DNA of 64,000 nt from Verrucomicrobiaceae bacterium. Lineage in GTDB: Bacteria > Verrucomicrobiota > Verrucomicrobiia > Verrucomicrobiales > Verrucomicrobiaceae. How positions within the stretch are numbered: position 1 is the first letter of the stretch; every line of letters begins with the position of its first letter. Shown one piece after another: positions 8,400 through 16,304 of this stretch. The notes beneath the pieces are model-generated. The model was not told the DNA's origin. It saw only the letters and a program-made list of their open reading frames with translations, and made no database searches. The stretch is from the NCBI GenBank assembly GCA_016795485.1, contig JAEUHM010000035.1:1-64000 (forward strand), read 5' to 3'. Position numbers and translations under genes: made by a program.

Positions 8400-9815
8400 A
8401 TGAAAAACGTCCTCGCCGAACGCTATGCCTCCACCGCCATGAGCCACCTCTGGTCTGGAGAAGGCAAAGTCCTGCTAGAGAGACAATACTGGGTAGCCGT
8501 CCTCAAAGCCCAGGCAGACCTCGGCCTCAGCGTACCCGCAGGCGTCATCCAAGCCTACGAGAACGTCATCCACCAAATCGACCTCACCTCCATCATGAAC
8601 CGGGAGCGCATCACCCGGCATGACGTCAAAGCCCGCATCGAAGAGTTTTGCGACCTCGCCGGGCACGAGCACATCCACAAAGGCATGACCTCCCGGGACC
8701 TCACCGAGAACGTAGAGCAACTTCAAGTCTTCCGCGCCCTCCTCCTCCTCCGCGACCGCTCCGTGGCCGCCCTCAGCCGCTTTGCCAAAATAGCCGCCCG
8801 CTTCCGCGATCTCCCCCTCACTGCCCGCACCCACAACGTAGCCGCCCAAGTCACCACCTTTGGCAAACGCATGGCCATGTTCGGAGAAGAAATGCTCCAC
8901 GCCCACCACGCCCTAGAGAGCCTCCTGCGCACCTACCCCGCACGCGGACTCAAAGGCGCCGTCGGCACCCGCCTAGACCAAATCACCCTCTTCAATGGCG
9001 ACACCTCCCAAGCCCGCGCCCTAGAAACCCGCGTCCTCCACCACCTCGGACTCCCCACATCCTTTGACGCCGTAGGCCAAGTCTACCCCCGCAGTCTCGA
9101 CTTCCGAGTCGTCTCCGCCCTGGTCGACCTCGCCAGCGGAGCAAGTTCCTTTGCCAAAACCCTCCGCCTCATGGCAGGGCACGAGCTAGCCTCCGAAGGC
9201 TTTGCCAAAGGCCAAGTAGGCTCCTCCGCCATGCCCCACAAGATGAACTCCCGCTCCTGCGAGCGCATCAACGGCCTCCACGTCATCCTCAAAGGCCACC
9301 TCGCCATGGCCGCCGGCCTAGCAGGAGACCAGTGGAACGAAGGCGACGTCTCCTGCTCCGTCGTCCGCCGCGTCATGCTCCCAGACGCCTTCCTCGCCAT
9401 GGACGGCCTCCTAGAGACACTCATCACCGTGTTAGACCAAATGGAAGTCTTTGAAGCCGTCGTCCACTCCGAGCTCAAGCGCTACCTCCCCTTCCTCCTC
9501 ACCACCACCGTCCTCATGGCAGCCGTCAAAGCAGGCGCTGGGCGCGAGGCCGCGCATGAAGCCATCAAAGAGCACGCCGTAGCCACTATCAAAGACCTGC
9601 GAACCGGCACCATCACCGGAAACGACCTCATGGACCGCCTAGCCGCAGACACCCGCCTTGGCCTAGACCGCAAAGCCCTCCAAGACATCCTCACCGTAGG
9701 CAAAGGCAACACCGGAGATGCCCCAGAGCAAGTAGACCACTTCTGCCAAACCGTAGCCGAACTCGCCGCCCAACATCCCGCAGCCGCCGCCTACACACCA
9801 GGCACCATCCTCTAA
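8400..9815 (+). CDS. purB: Adenylosuccinate lyase
   Basis: A 471-residue fumarase/aspartase-superfamily enzyme. It cleaves SAICAR to AICAR plus fumarate, and adenylosuccinate to AMP plus fumarate, in cytosolic purine synthesis. Visible landmarks are HIHKGMTSRDLTEN (about 91-104), TARTHNVAAQ with the probable catalytic His145, and the superfamily signature GSSAMPHKMNSRSCERING near residue 274. The length is normal. It starts at ATG 8400, 54 bp after the AsnC-like gene, and the two share a strong bias for C-ending codons. A direct repeat of TCTAAGGCACAG follows the stop. Confidence 0.95.
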   Translation: MKNVLAERYASTAMSHLWSGEGKVLLERQYWVAVLKAQADLGLSVPAGVIQAYENVIHQIDLTSIMNRERITRHDVKARIEEFCDLAGHEHIHKGMTSRDLTENVEQLQVFRALLLLRDRSVAALSRFAKIAARFRDLPLTARTHNVAAQVTTFGKRMAMFGEEMLHAHHALESLLRTYPARGLKGAVGTRLDQITLFNGDTSQARALETRVLHHLGLPTSFDAVGQVYPRSLDFRVVSALVDLASGASSFAKTLRLMAGHELASEGFAKGQVGSSAMPHKMNSRSCERINGLHVILKGHLAMAAGLAGDQWNEGDVSCSVVRRVMLPDAFLAMDGLLETLITVLDQMEVFEAVVHSELKRYLPFLLTTTVLMAAVKAGAGREAAHEAIKEHAVATIKDLRTGTITGNDLMDRLAADTRLGLDRKALQDILTVGKGNTGDAPEQVDHFCQTVAELAAQHPAAAAYTPGTIL

Positions 9816-9898
9816 GGCACAGCGTCTAAGGCACAGTGCACACCAGCAGACCCAGGCGTTGAAGCAGAAAACGAAGTTGTAAAATATTCACCTTTTCG

Positions 9899-9926
9899 TT
9901 GCACCTTCCAAAGACTCTACTAGAAT
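9899..9926 (+). promoter_or_regulatory. Probable promoter of tRNA-Asp
   Basis: A TAGAAT -10 box (9921-9926) is preceded by TTGCAC (9899-9904) with a 16-bp spacer, 23 bp before the mature tRNA. The -10 matches consensus at 5 of 6 positions; the -35 is weaker. Confidence 0.5.
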
Positions 9927-9948
9927 CCGCGTCCCACCACTGGTTCAT

Positions 9949-10025
9949 GGAGCGGTAGCTCAATCGGTTAGAGCGCTGCCCTGTCACGGCAGAGGTTGCG
10001 GGTTCGAGTCCCGTCCGTTCCGCCA
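9949..10025 (+). tRNA. tRNA-Asp (GTC anticodon)
   Basis: A 77-nt cloverleaf. The acceptor arm GGAGCGG pairs with CCGTTCC (one G-T), followed by discriminator G and an encoded CCA. The D arm contains TAGCTCAATCGGTTAGAGC. The anticodon stem CTGCC/GGCAG encloses loop CTGTCAC with anticodon GTC at 9983-9985. The T arm is GCGGGTTCGAGTCCCGT. It lies downstream of purB and is probably transcribed alone. Confidence 0.97.
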
Positions 10026-10037
10026 GTGGTGTTTTTT
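10023..10037 (+). terminator. T-run after tRNA-Asp with trailer complementary to the leader
   Basis: The trailer CCAGTGGTG (10023-10031) is followed by six T. It is perfectly complementary over 9 bp to CACCACTGG in the leader (9935-9943). The precursor could thus close on itself across the mature tRNA and end at the T-run, giving an unusual intrinsic terminator. Confidence 0.5.
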
Positions 10038-10193
10038 ATGCCCATGAAGTGCCGCAAACACTCGGTATGCGGTTCATTGTCAGACAGGGGCAAATCAAGC
10101 ACACGGAAGGGACAAAACGCCCCAGAGCACCGTTTTCCGTTCCCCCATGAGCCTCCAGAGTCTTCTGAAGCGTTGGCTGGTTTTGGCACCTCG

Positions 10194-10398
10194 CGTCCAA
10201 ACGTTTGGGAGCTTGGTGCGGATTGGATCAGCCGTTTCCTAAGCTTTGGAGGGTCGTACCGATTTTGGTACTGCCTTTCCAAACGCTTGGAAGGCTGGTT
10301 TGGGATTTTTTGGTGCTTTCCAAGGCTTTGGAAGGCCGTACAGATTTTGGTACTCGGTTTCCAAAGGTTTGGACGCCCGTTTTTGTCTCAGGACATGG
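10194..10398. repeat. Five tandem degenerate 41-bp repeats
   Basis: Five consecutive units of exactly 41 bp occupy 10194-10234, 10235-10275, 10276-10316, 10317-10357 and 10358-10398. Most begin with a small palindrome of the form TTTCCAAA-n-TTTGGAAG and continue with a GTAC-GATTTTGGTAC-like half. A weaker sixth unit may precede them at about 10153. The period is not a multiple of three, so the array is not a peptide repeat. There are no spacers, so it is not CRISPR. It lies in the 591-bp gap between tRNA-Asp and the next gene; I see no supported gene in the rest of that gap. Confidence 0.8.
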
Positions 10399-10616
10399 GG
10401 AAAAACTGATTTTTCGAGGTTTTCTGCCACAAGAGGCGGTTTTCTGGATTTTTTGGAATCAAACTTGTTCCGGGCGCTGACTTTTTCCTCGCCTTTTGGG
10501 GTCGACTTTGGGTAAGTAGTGGCTCGTTAACGCTTTTTACTTCCATGGCACGCTGGAACTTCGCTTTTTTCGATTCTGGCGTGCGGTTTGATTCACCTGA
10601 TTCACATCCCACTACT

Positions 10617-11336
10617 ATGAGAAAATTGGCTTTGTTTTTAGAGAACCCCTTCGATGCACGAGGGATCAGTTTGGCGGAGTTGGTGGGGTTCTCCACGGAC
10701 CACTTGCAGCGAATGAGCGCGAACAATGCTGGCGGTGAGCTGAACGCGCGGATAGCAGCTACGACGAGCGCGCTGACGCTGCTGGGAGACACAGTGACGG
10801 ATGACCAGGGGCTGCTGGGCATACGGATGGCGCGGAAGCAGACGAAGGATGACTTCCGCACCAATACGGTGCCTGGCATGGTGGCGCGGATTGAGGGTGG
10901 AATCACTTCCGCTCTGGGCGCGGGCTCTAGTGTGCACACGGAGGCGCTGCCTATGGGCCGTTCTATTTTTACCAATTGCCGGGATGATCAACTGGCTACG
11001 CACCTGGAGACGCTGCTGAATGCGGTGACGACTCACCAAGCGAGCTTGTCTGCGGCTACGGTGAGCCAAGCGTCTAACCTGCTGAGCACGTGGAACACGA
11101 TTTACCAGAACAGTGAGGCTGCCACGGGTAATAAGACGACGAGTGAGGCGGAGAAGCGCTTGGCGCGTGAGAATCTACAACTGATGCTTTACCTGAACTT
11201 GGTGAAGCTGATGGAGATGTTCCCACGCCAGCCTGAGAAGCTGCCGCTCTATATGATGCAACATTTGCTGGAGAACCCTGAGTCTCCTGACGAGGAGGAG
11301 GAGGAGCCACCTCCGCCTACGCCTCCGGGTCCGTGA
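10617..11336 (+). CDS. Hypothetical protein with acidic/proline-rich tail
   Basis: I do not recognise this 239-residue protein. ATG 10617 is chosen over the in-frame ATG at 10545, because the intervening residues look non-coding. It appears soluble and mostly helical (LAELVGFSTDHLQRMSAN, LNARIAATTSALTLLGDTV), with Ala/Thr-rich amphipathic helices and no signal peptide or membrane segment. The C-terminus is a short acidic run (SPDEEEEE) followed by PPPPTPPGP, probably disordered. It stands alone, downstream of the 41-bp repeats and facing the DUF5069 gene. Its codons lean to G, unlike purB upstream. Confidence 0.6.
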   Translation: MRKLALFLENPFDARGISLAELVGFSTDHLQRMSANNAGGELNARIAATTSALTLLGDTVTDDQGLLGIRMARKQTKDDFRTNTVPGMVARIEGGITSALGAGSSVHTEALPMGRSIFTNCRDDQLATHLETLLNAVTTHQASLSAATVSQASNLLSTWNTIYQNSEAATGNKTTSEAEKRLARENLQLMLYLNLVKLMEMFPRQPEKLPLYMMQHLLENPESPDEEEEEPPPPTPPGP

Positions 11337-11352
11337 TGGGATGGAGGGGCCA

Positions 11353-11387
11353 CAAAAAAGCCCCCGGCTCTGTCTGAACCGGGGGCT
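11353..11387 (-). terminator. Intrinsic terminator of the DUF5069 gene
   Basis: On the minus strand the stem AGCCCCCGG/CCGGGGGCT (11379-11387 with 11359-11367) encloses an 11-nt loop and is followed by a six-T run (A-tract 11354-11359 on the plus strand). It lies 27 bp beyond the stop of the minus-strand gene at 11415. Confidence 0.85.
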
Positions 11388-11414
11388 GGGTGGATGGGTT
11401 GGTTGACGTTGGGT

Positions 11415-11858
11415 TTACTGGAGCTCTGCTTTCCAGAAGGTGGTCCAGTCGTCGATGTTGTTGAGGTCTACGGCGCCTGGGTTGCAGGAGCCGTCGTCTG
11501 GGAGGCCTGCGGCGTCTAGGATGGCTTTGCGTGTGTCGTCGCCATGGATGTAGCCGCGGATGGCTGCGTTGTGGCGGTAGAGGGTGGCTTTGTCGAGCTT
11601 GACGCCGGGTTGGGCCTGGACCCAGGCTTCGAGCTGGGTGTAGCTGGGCTTGCTGTTTTTGATGTAGGCGAGGAATGCCTCGCGGTCGAGGCCGAGGGCG
11701 CTGAGGGTCATTTGGTCGTAGCCTTGGCCGCAGCCTGGATAGTCTGGATGGAGTTTGCCTGCGGCTTCAAGGGAGGCTTTTTGCCAAAGGCGTGGGAGAT
11801 GGAGTGCGCCGAGTGGACCGGCGACTCCGGAGCTGATGAGGGGAACGATTTGGCTCAT
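11415..11858 (-). CDS. DUF5069-family protein
   Basis: A 147-residue protein starting at ATG 11858 (MSQIVPLISSGVAG). It has no signal peptide or membrane segment. The segments LGALHLPRLWQKASLEAAGK, DQMTLSALGLDREAFLAYI and LEAWVQAQPG resemble DUF5069, a small family of unknown function common in Verrucomicrobia. The central PGCGQGYD is Gly/Cys-rich. The C-terminus is NNIDDWTTFWKAEL. The gene is monocistronic, ends at a strong terminator and diverges from the FG-GAP gene (140-bp gap). Confidence 0.65.
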   Translation of the reverse strand: MSQIVPLISSGVAGPLGALHLPRLWQKASLEAAGKLHPDYPGCGQGYDQMTLSALGLDREAFLAYIKNSKPSYTQLEAWVQAQPGVKLDKATLYRHNAAIRGYIHGDDTRKAILDAAGLPDDGSCNPGAVDLNNIDDWTTFWKAELQ

Positions 11859-11997
11859 GGTGGGTGATGATGCGTTTGGGGTTGTGTGGGTGTGGATTGC
11901 TGCCACATGACGGGGGTAGGCAGCGGGTGTATTTCAGCTTGTGCCATTGGCGGCAGCAAGAAAAATCACCTTTGTCTTCATCGTTCCCCATTTCTTC

Positions 11998-13272
11998 ATG
12001 AAACTGCATCATCTCATCGTACTCGCCGGAGCGGCTACCGCGGCTGCCAGCGCCCAAGACATTAAGTTCCACAAGTTGACTGTGAATCAGGAGTTCTGGG
12101 CGGAGGGTGCGGATGCGGCAGATTTTGATCAGGATGGGAAGATGGATGTGGCGGCGGGTCCGTTTGTGTATTGGGGGCCTGATTTTAAGGAGCGTACGCC
12201 CTACTCTGCCCCGAAGCCGGACCGGAATAAACCGGTGACGGATGAGGAGTATGGGCCGAACTTTGAGGCGTTCGCCAATGGTCCGCGTAAGGCGTATGAT
12301 CCGCTGGGATACTCAGACTACTTCCTGACGTATGCGCATGACTTTAATGGGGATGGCTTGAGCGACATCGTGGTGTTCTCGTGGCCGGGTGACATCACGG
12401 CGTGGTACCAAAATCCTGGCAATGCGCGGAAGAAGGCTGCTGCGTGGAAGCGGCACATCGTGTTTGACGTGACGGATAATGAGTCTCCGCAGTTGGGTGA
12501 CTTGAATGGGGATGGGAAGCCGGAGCTGATCTGCCACACGGGTGGACGGCTGGGTTTTGCGGCGCTGGACTGGAGTAACCCTATGGGCAAGGCGACTTAC
12601 ACGGCGATCAGCAAGCCGGATATTAAGAAGTACTTCCGCTACACGCACGGCTATGGGTTTGGAGACATCAATGGGGATAAGCGCGGGGACATTTTGGATC
12701 GTGATGGGTGGCGGGAACAACCTGCGGGCAATGGGGAGGAGTGGGCGTTCCATGCGGTGCCGTTTGCCCCGGAGGGCCAGCGGGGTGGCTCTCAGATGCA
12801 AGTGTATGATGTGAATGGTGATGGCCGGAATGATGTGATCACTAGCTGGGATGCGCACGGCTACGGGCTGGCTTGGTATGAGCAGGGTAAGGATGGGAAG
12901 TTCACTCCACATCAACTGATGGGTGCCACGGAGGAGGAGAGCCCGCACAAGGTGAAGTTCTCTCAGCTTCACGCTACGACGATGGCTGACGTGAACGGTG
13001 ATGGGGTGCAGGATTTCATCACGGGTAAGCGCTACTGGGCGCACGGGCCGAACAAGGATGCTGAGCCTGGCGCACCTGCTGTGCTTTACTGGTTTGAGAT
13101 CAAGCGGGATGGCAAGGGTGGTGCTGATTTTATTCCTCACCAGATCGACAATGATTCTGGTGTGGGAACTCAAGTGACTTCACGGGACATTAACTCTGAT
13201 GGTCTGCCTGATGTGGTGGTGTCTAACAAGAAGGGGCTTTTTGTCTTCACTCAAGAGCGCACGGGTAAGTGA
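11998..13272 (+). CDS. Exported FG-GAP/VCBS beta-propeller protein
   Basis: A 424-residue protein. ATG 11998 gives a clean signal peptide (MKLHHLIVLAGAATAAASAQ). The mature chain has at least seven Ca-binding loops of the DxNxDGxxD type: DFDQDGKMDVAAG, DFNGDGLSDIVVF, DLNGDGKPELIC, DINGDKRGDILD, DVNGDGRNDVITS, DVNGDGVQDFITG and DINSDGLPDVVVS. This points to an integrin-like FG-GAP propeller, probably a periplasmic or surface binding protein. No catalytic motif is evident. The gene is monocistronic with its own terminator. Its coding strand is unusually G-rich (GGG/GCG/GAT codons). Confidence 0.88.
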   Translation: MKLHHLIVLAGAATAAASAQDIKFHKLTVNQEFWAEGADAADFDQDGKMDVAAGPFVYWGPDFKERTPYSAPKPDRNKPVTDEEYGPNFEAFANGPRKAYDPLGYSDYFLTYAHDFNGDGLSDIVVFSWPGDITAWYQNPGNARKKAAAWKRHIVFDVTDNESPQLGDLNGDGKPELICHTGGRLGFAALDWSNPMGKATYTAISKPDIKKYFRYTHGYGFGDINGDKRGDILDRDGWREQPAGNGEEWAFHAVPFAPEGQRGGSQMQVYDVNGDGRNDVITSWDAHGYGLAWYEQGKDGKFTPHQLMGATEEESPHKVKFSQLHATTMADVNGDGVQDFITGKRYWAHGPNKDAEPGAPAVLYWFEIKRDGKGGADFIPHQIDNDSGVGTQVTSRDINSDGLPDVVVSNKKGLFVFTQERTGK

Positions 13273-13310
13273 GGTAGGGAGACGAGAGGCGGATTATTTT
13301 TTGTCTGCAC

Positions 13311-13347
13311 AAGCTGAGTGGTCTGAGTGGCCACTCAGCTTTTTTTT
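13311..13347 (+). terminator. Intrinsic terminator of the FG-GAP gene
   Basis: Stem AGCTGAGTGG (13312-13321) pairs perfectly with CCACTCAGCT (13331-13340) around a 9-nt loop and runs into eight T (13340-13347). Confidence 0.9.
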
Positions 13348-13515
13348 GTTGGCTCTCACTGAAGATGGTGCTGTCTGCTGAGCGCGGATGAAGATGTGGA
13401 TCATGCATGGCAATGCGGATAACCGCCTCCTACTGATTCCTTGCGTTTTCCAGCCCTGAGAGTAATCCTGACGCCCCTTTTTTGGGTGTGCCCGGCACTC
13501 AGATTCCCTCAACTC

Positions 13516-14595
13516 ATGGTTTCCATCTCTATTCTCAACCTGACCAAGCGGTTCGCCCGGCAAACGGTGCTGAATCAGGTCAGCTTGGAGATTGAACAAG
13601 GTGAACTGTTCTTCCTGCTAGGCCCGAGTGGCTGCGGAAAGACGACTCTCCTTCGTCACATCGCCGGCTTTTATGAACCCGACTCTGGGCAGATCTTTTT
13701 TGGTCCGCATGACGTGACCAACGTTCCGCCGCACGAGCGCCACACGGGAATGATGTTCCAGAGCTATGCGCTTTGGCCACATCTGAACGTTAACGAGAAC
13801 GTGGCCTTTGGCTTGGAAGAGCGCTCCGTGCCGAAGTCAGAGATAGACCACATGGTGAGGGATGCGCTGGAGATGGTGCAACTGGACGGTCTGGGCAAGC
13901 GCCGCATCGCCCAGCTTTCTGGAGGTCAGCAGCAACGGGTGGCACTGGCCCGCGCGCTGGTCATAAGGCCCCAAGTCTTTCTTTTGGACGAACCTCTCTC
14001 CAATCTGGACGCTAAGTTGCGGCTGGAGATGCGCTCGGAGATCAGGCGTCTGTGCAAGCAGTTTGGCCTGACAGGTATCTACGTGACTCACGACCGCGAG
14101 GAGGCTCTGGCAATGGGAGACCGGCTGGCGGTGATGGATGGGGGCAAGATCATGCAAGTGGGCAGCCCGATGGAAGTCTACCGCCACCCGGCAAATCAAA
14201 TGGTAGCGGAGTTCATGGGGGAGACCAATCTGATCCCTGGCACGGTGGGCAGACCTTGCAGCCGGGAAGGCCTACATGATGTGGAGACTGCGGCAGGGGT
14301 GATACGCGGAAGGCCTTCTGGGGATGACTTCATCCCGGTGCAAGGTCAGCAGGTGCTGTTGTCCATTCGGCCAGAGGCGCTGACTTTCGGCCTAGTGGGT
14401 GATACGCCCAATCGCTTCTTCGGGCACGTAGCCAGTGCGACTTACCTGGGCTCAACGGTGCAATATCAGATGGAGTGCGCTGGCGGAGTGACGCTCAAGA
14501 TGAGTGAACTCAACCCGATGTTCCTGCGAGAGCCAGACGGTGAGCAACTCCGCATGATGGTATCCACCAGAGACGTCGTGATTTTGCGCCGATGA
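13516..14595 (+). CDS. ABC transporter ATP-binding subunit (PotA/FbpC type)
   Basis: A 359-residue cytosolic ATPase starting at ATG 13516. It shows Walker A GPSGCGKTT at 36-44, Q-loop FQSYALWPH at 81-89, signature LSGGQQQRVALARAL at 134-148, Walker B VFLLDEPLSNLDAKLR at 154-169 and the switch His192 (VTHDREEAL). The C-terminal third is a TOBE-type regulatory domain. The family powers import of iron(III), polyamines, thiamine, sulfate or 2-aminoethylphosphonate. Its stop overlaps the next start by 4 nt (ATGA at 14592). It is first in a three-gene operon. The 243 bp upstream contain the previous terminator but no clear operator. Confidence 0.93.
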   Translation: MVSISILNLTKRFARQTVLNQVSLEIEQGELFFLLGPSGCGKTTLLRHIAGFYEPDSGQIFFGPHDVTNVPPHERHTGMMFQSYALWPHLNVNENVAFGLEERSVPKSEIDHMVRDALEMVQLDGLGKRRIAQLSGGQQQRVALARALVIRPQVFLLDEPLSNLDAKLRLEMRSEIRRLCKQFGLTGIYVTHDREEALAMGDRLAVMDGGKIMQVGSPMEVYRHPANQMVAEFMGETNLIPGTVGRPCSREGLHDVETAAGVIRGRPSGDDFIPVQGQQVLLSIRPEALTFGLVGDTPNRFFGHVASATYLGSTVQYQMECAGGVTLKMSELNPMFLREPDGEQLRMMVSTRDVVILRR

Positions 14596-16304
14596 GCGAA
14601 ACCGTCCAGGAACTGCTGGGCAAACCGCCTGCACGCAAGCCCATCGACTGGAAGGGGCTCTTCCTTCAATGGAAAAAGGAGTGCGGGGTGCTGCTGACGC
14701 TTCTTCTGGTGCTCACTGGGCCATTCCTCCTCCGTCCCAAAGAGAGCACCGCTCCTGGCCGGTATGACAAACGCCTCGTCATCCTAACTCCCCACCACGA
14801 GCAAATCCGCAAGGAGTTCGGCATGGCATTTGCCCGCTACTGGAAGCAAAAAACGGGGGAGACGGTCTATCTGGACTGGCGTGTGGCCGGCACTGGGGAG
14901 ATCCAGATGATGATGCGGTCTGATTTCACGAACGCTTTTGAACGTTACTGGCGGGTGAAGCTAGCTCAGTCCTGGGACGAGGAGGCAGCGGCGTTCATGC
15001 AAACTGGTGAAACGATTTCGCCCGCGCGGAAGGGTTTCCTGGACTCCGATGTGGGCATCGGTGTGGACTTAATGTTCGGCGGAGGGCCGTATGACTTCAA
15101 TCTCGCCGCCCGCCAAGGCATTCTGGTAGCCGCAGACAAGAAAACAGGGTCTGGCCTGCAAAAGATCTCTGCCCAGCACCCAGAGTGGTTCGACGACAAA
15201 GCAATCCCCGTTGGGCTCAGTGGCCAGATTTACCGGGATGAGAAGATGCAGTGGTGCGGCACGTGTCTGTCCACTTTTGGCATCGTCTATAACAAAGATG
15301 TTCTGAAGCGCCTGGGCATCGAAAACGAGCCCACCCAGTGGAGTGATCTCGCCGACCCACGTTACTTTGGCCATCTGGCTCTAGCGGACCCAACCAAGAG
15401 CGGATCGGTGACGATGGTGTTTGAAATGATCGTCCAGCAGCAAATGCATGCCGCCCTGGAGCGCATCACCGCAACGCCTGGCCGCTACCGAAACGCAGCG
15501 GAGATAGAAGCAGCCGCAGTGCGTGCCGGTTGGACGTCGGGACTTCAGTTGATCCAGCGCATAGCTGCCAATGCCCGCTACTTCACAGATTCCTCACCAA
15601 AAATCCCACTGGAAGTGTCCAAAGGCGATGCAGCGGCGGGTATGTGCATCGACTTCTACGGCCGCACGGCTGAAGATTACGTCCGCCGCGCAGATGGGAG
15701 CAGCAGGATCGGCTTCGTGGCACCAGTGGGAGGCACCGCTGTGAGTGTGGACGGGATCGGGATGTTGCGTGGTGCTTCACAACCCGAACTGGCAGCTGCA
15801 TTCATGGAGTGGGTGCTCTCGGACGAAGGCCAAAAGATCTGGTGCTATCGGACGGGCGCACCGGGAGGGCCAGAGCATCAGGCACTACGTCGGCTGCCCG
15901 TGCGGAAGGATTTTTACACTGCCGAGCACGAAACGTTCATGACAGACGCAGCGGAGAAGCCCTGGGACAAAGCAAAGGCGTTCGTCTACAAACCAGAGTG
16001 GACCGGCCATGCGCTCGGCGCGCTGCGGATGTTGATTCGCGTCACTTGTGTAGATACCCACCGCGAGTTGAAGAAGGCATGGCAGGCGTCCATTCAGGCC
16101 GGACAGCCAGAGCGCGCCTTGGAAGTGCTCGGGCAAATGACCACCGTCAGCTACGACACCGCCATCAAGGACCTCACCGGAGTCATCTCAGCGCGGAACA
16201 AGGTCCAAGAAGTGCGGGAAGCAAGACGACTCACGGAGGCGTTCCGCAGGCAATACGAACAGGCTCAATACATCGCTGAAGCATCAGGAAGGAGGAAGCC
16301 ATGA
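14592..16304 (+). CDS. ABC transporter solute-binding protein with N-terminal membrane anchor
   Basis: A 570-residue protein, longer than usual for family 1 solute-binding proteins (about 340-400). The start overlaps the ATPase stop (ATGA). Residues 1-31 are polar. A hydrophobic segment (LLTLLLVLTGPFLL, about 34-47) follows with no cleavage site or lipobox, so it looks like an uncleaved anchor. The periplasmic binding fold begins at RLVILTPHHEQIRKEFG, with WCGTCLSTFGIVYNKDVLKR and EWVLSDEGQKIWCYRTGAPG. The last ~110 residues form an extra helical region. The ligand could be iron(III) or another anionic solute; nothing here decides it. The next start overlaps again by 4 nt. Confidence 0.85.
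   Translation: MSETVQELLGKPPARKPIDWKGLFLQWKKECGVLLTLLLVLTGPFLLRPKESTAPGRYDKRLVILTPHHEQIRKEFGMAFARYWKQKTGETVYLDWRVAGTGEIQMMMRSDFTNAFERYWRVKLAQSWDEEAAAFMQTGETISPARKGFLDSDVGIGVDLMFGGGPYDFNLAARQGILVAADKKTGSGLQKISAQHPEWFDDKAIPVGLSGQIYRDEKMQWCGTCLSTFGIVYNKDVLKRLGIENEPTQWSDLADPRYFGHLALADPTKSGSVTMVFEMIVQQQMHAALERITATPGRYRNAAEIEAAAVRAGWTSGLQLIQRIAANARYFTDSSPKIPLEVSKGDAAAGMCIDFYGRTAEDYVRRADGSSRIGFVAPVGGTAVSVDGIGMLRGASQPELAAAFMEWVLSDEGQKIWCYRTGAPGGPEHQALRRLPVRKDFYTAEHETFMTDAAEKPWDKAKAFVYKPEWTGHALGALRMLIRVTCVDTHRELKKAWQASIQAGQPERALEVLGQMTTVSYDTAIKDLTGVISARNKVQEVREARRLTEAFRRQYEQAQYIAEASGRRKP

Noticed and set aside
10194..10398. CRISPR array
   Set aside because: The 41-bp units are directly adjacent with no unique spacers, and no cas genes are present.
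10388..10975. Minus-strand open frame across the repeats and the hypothetical gene
   Set aside because: It runs through the non-coding 41-bp array and antisense to the 10617-11336 gene, with no motif.
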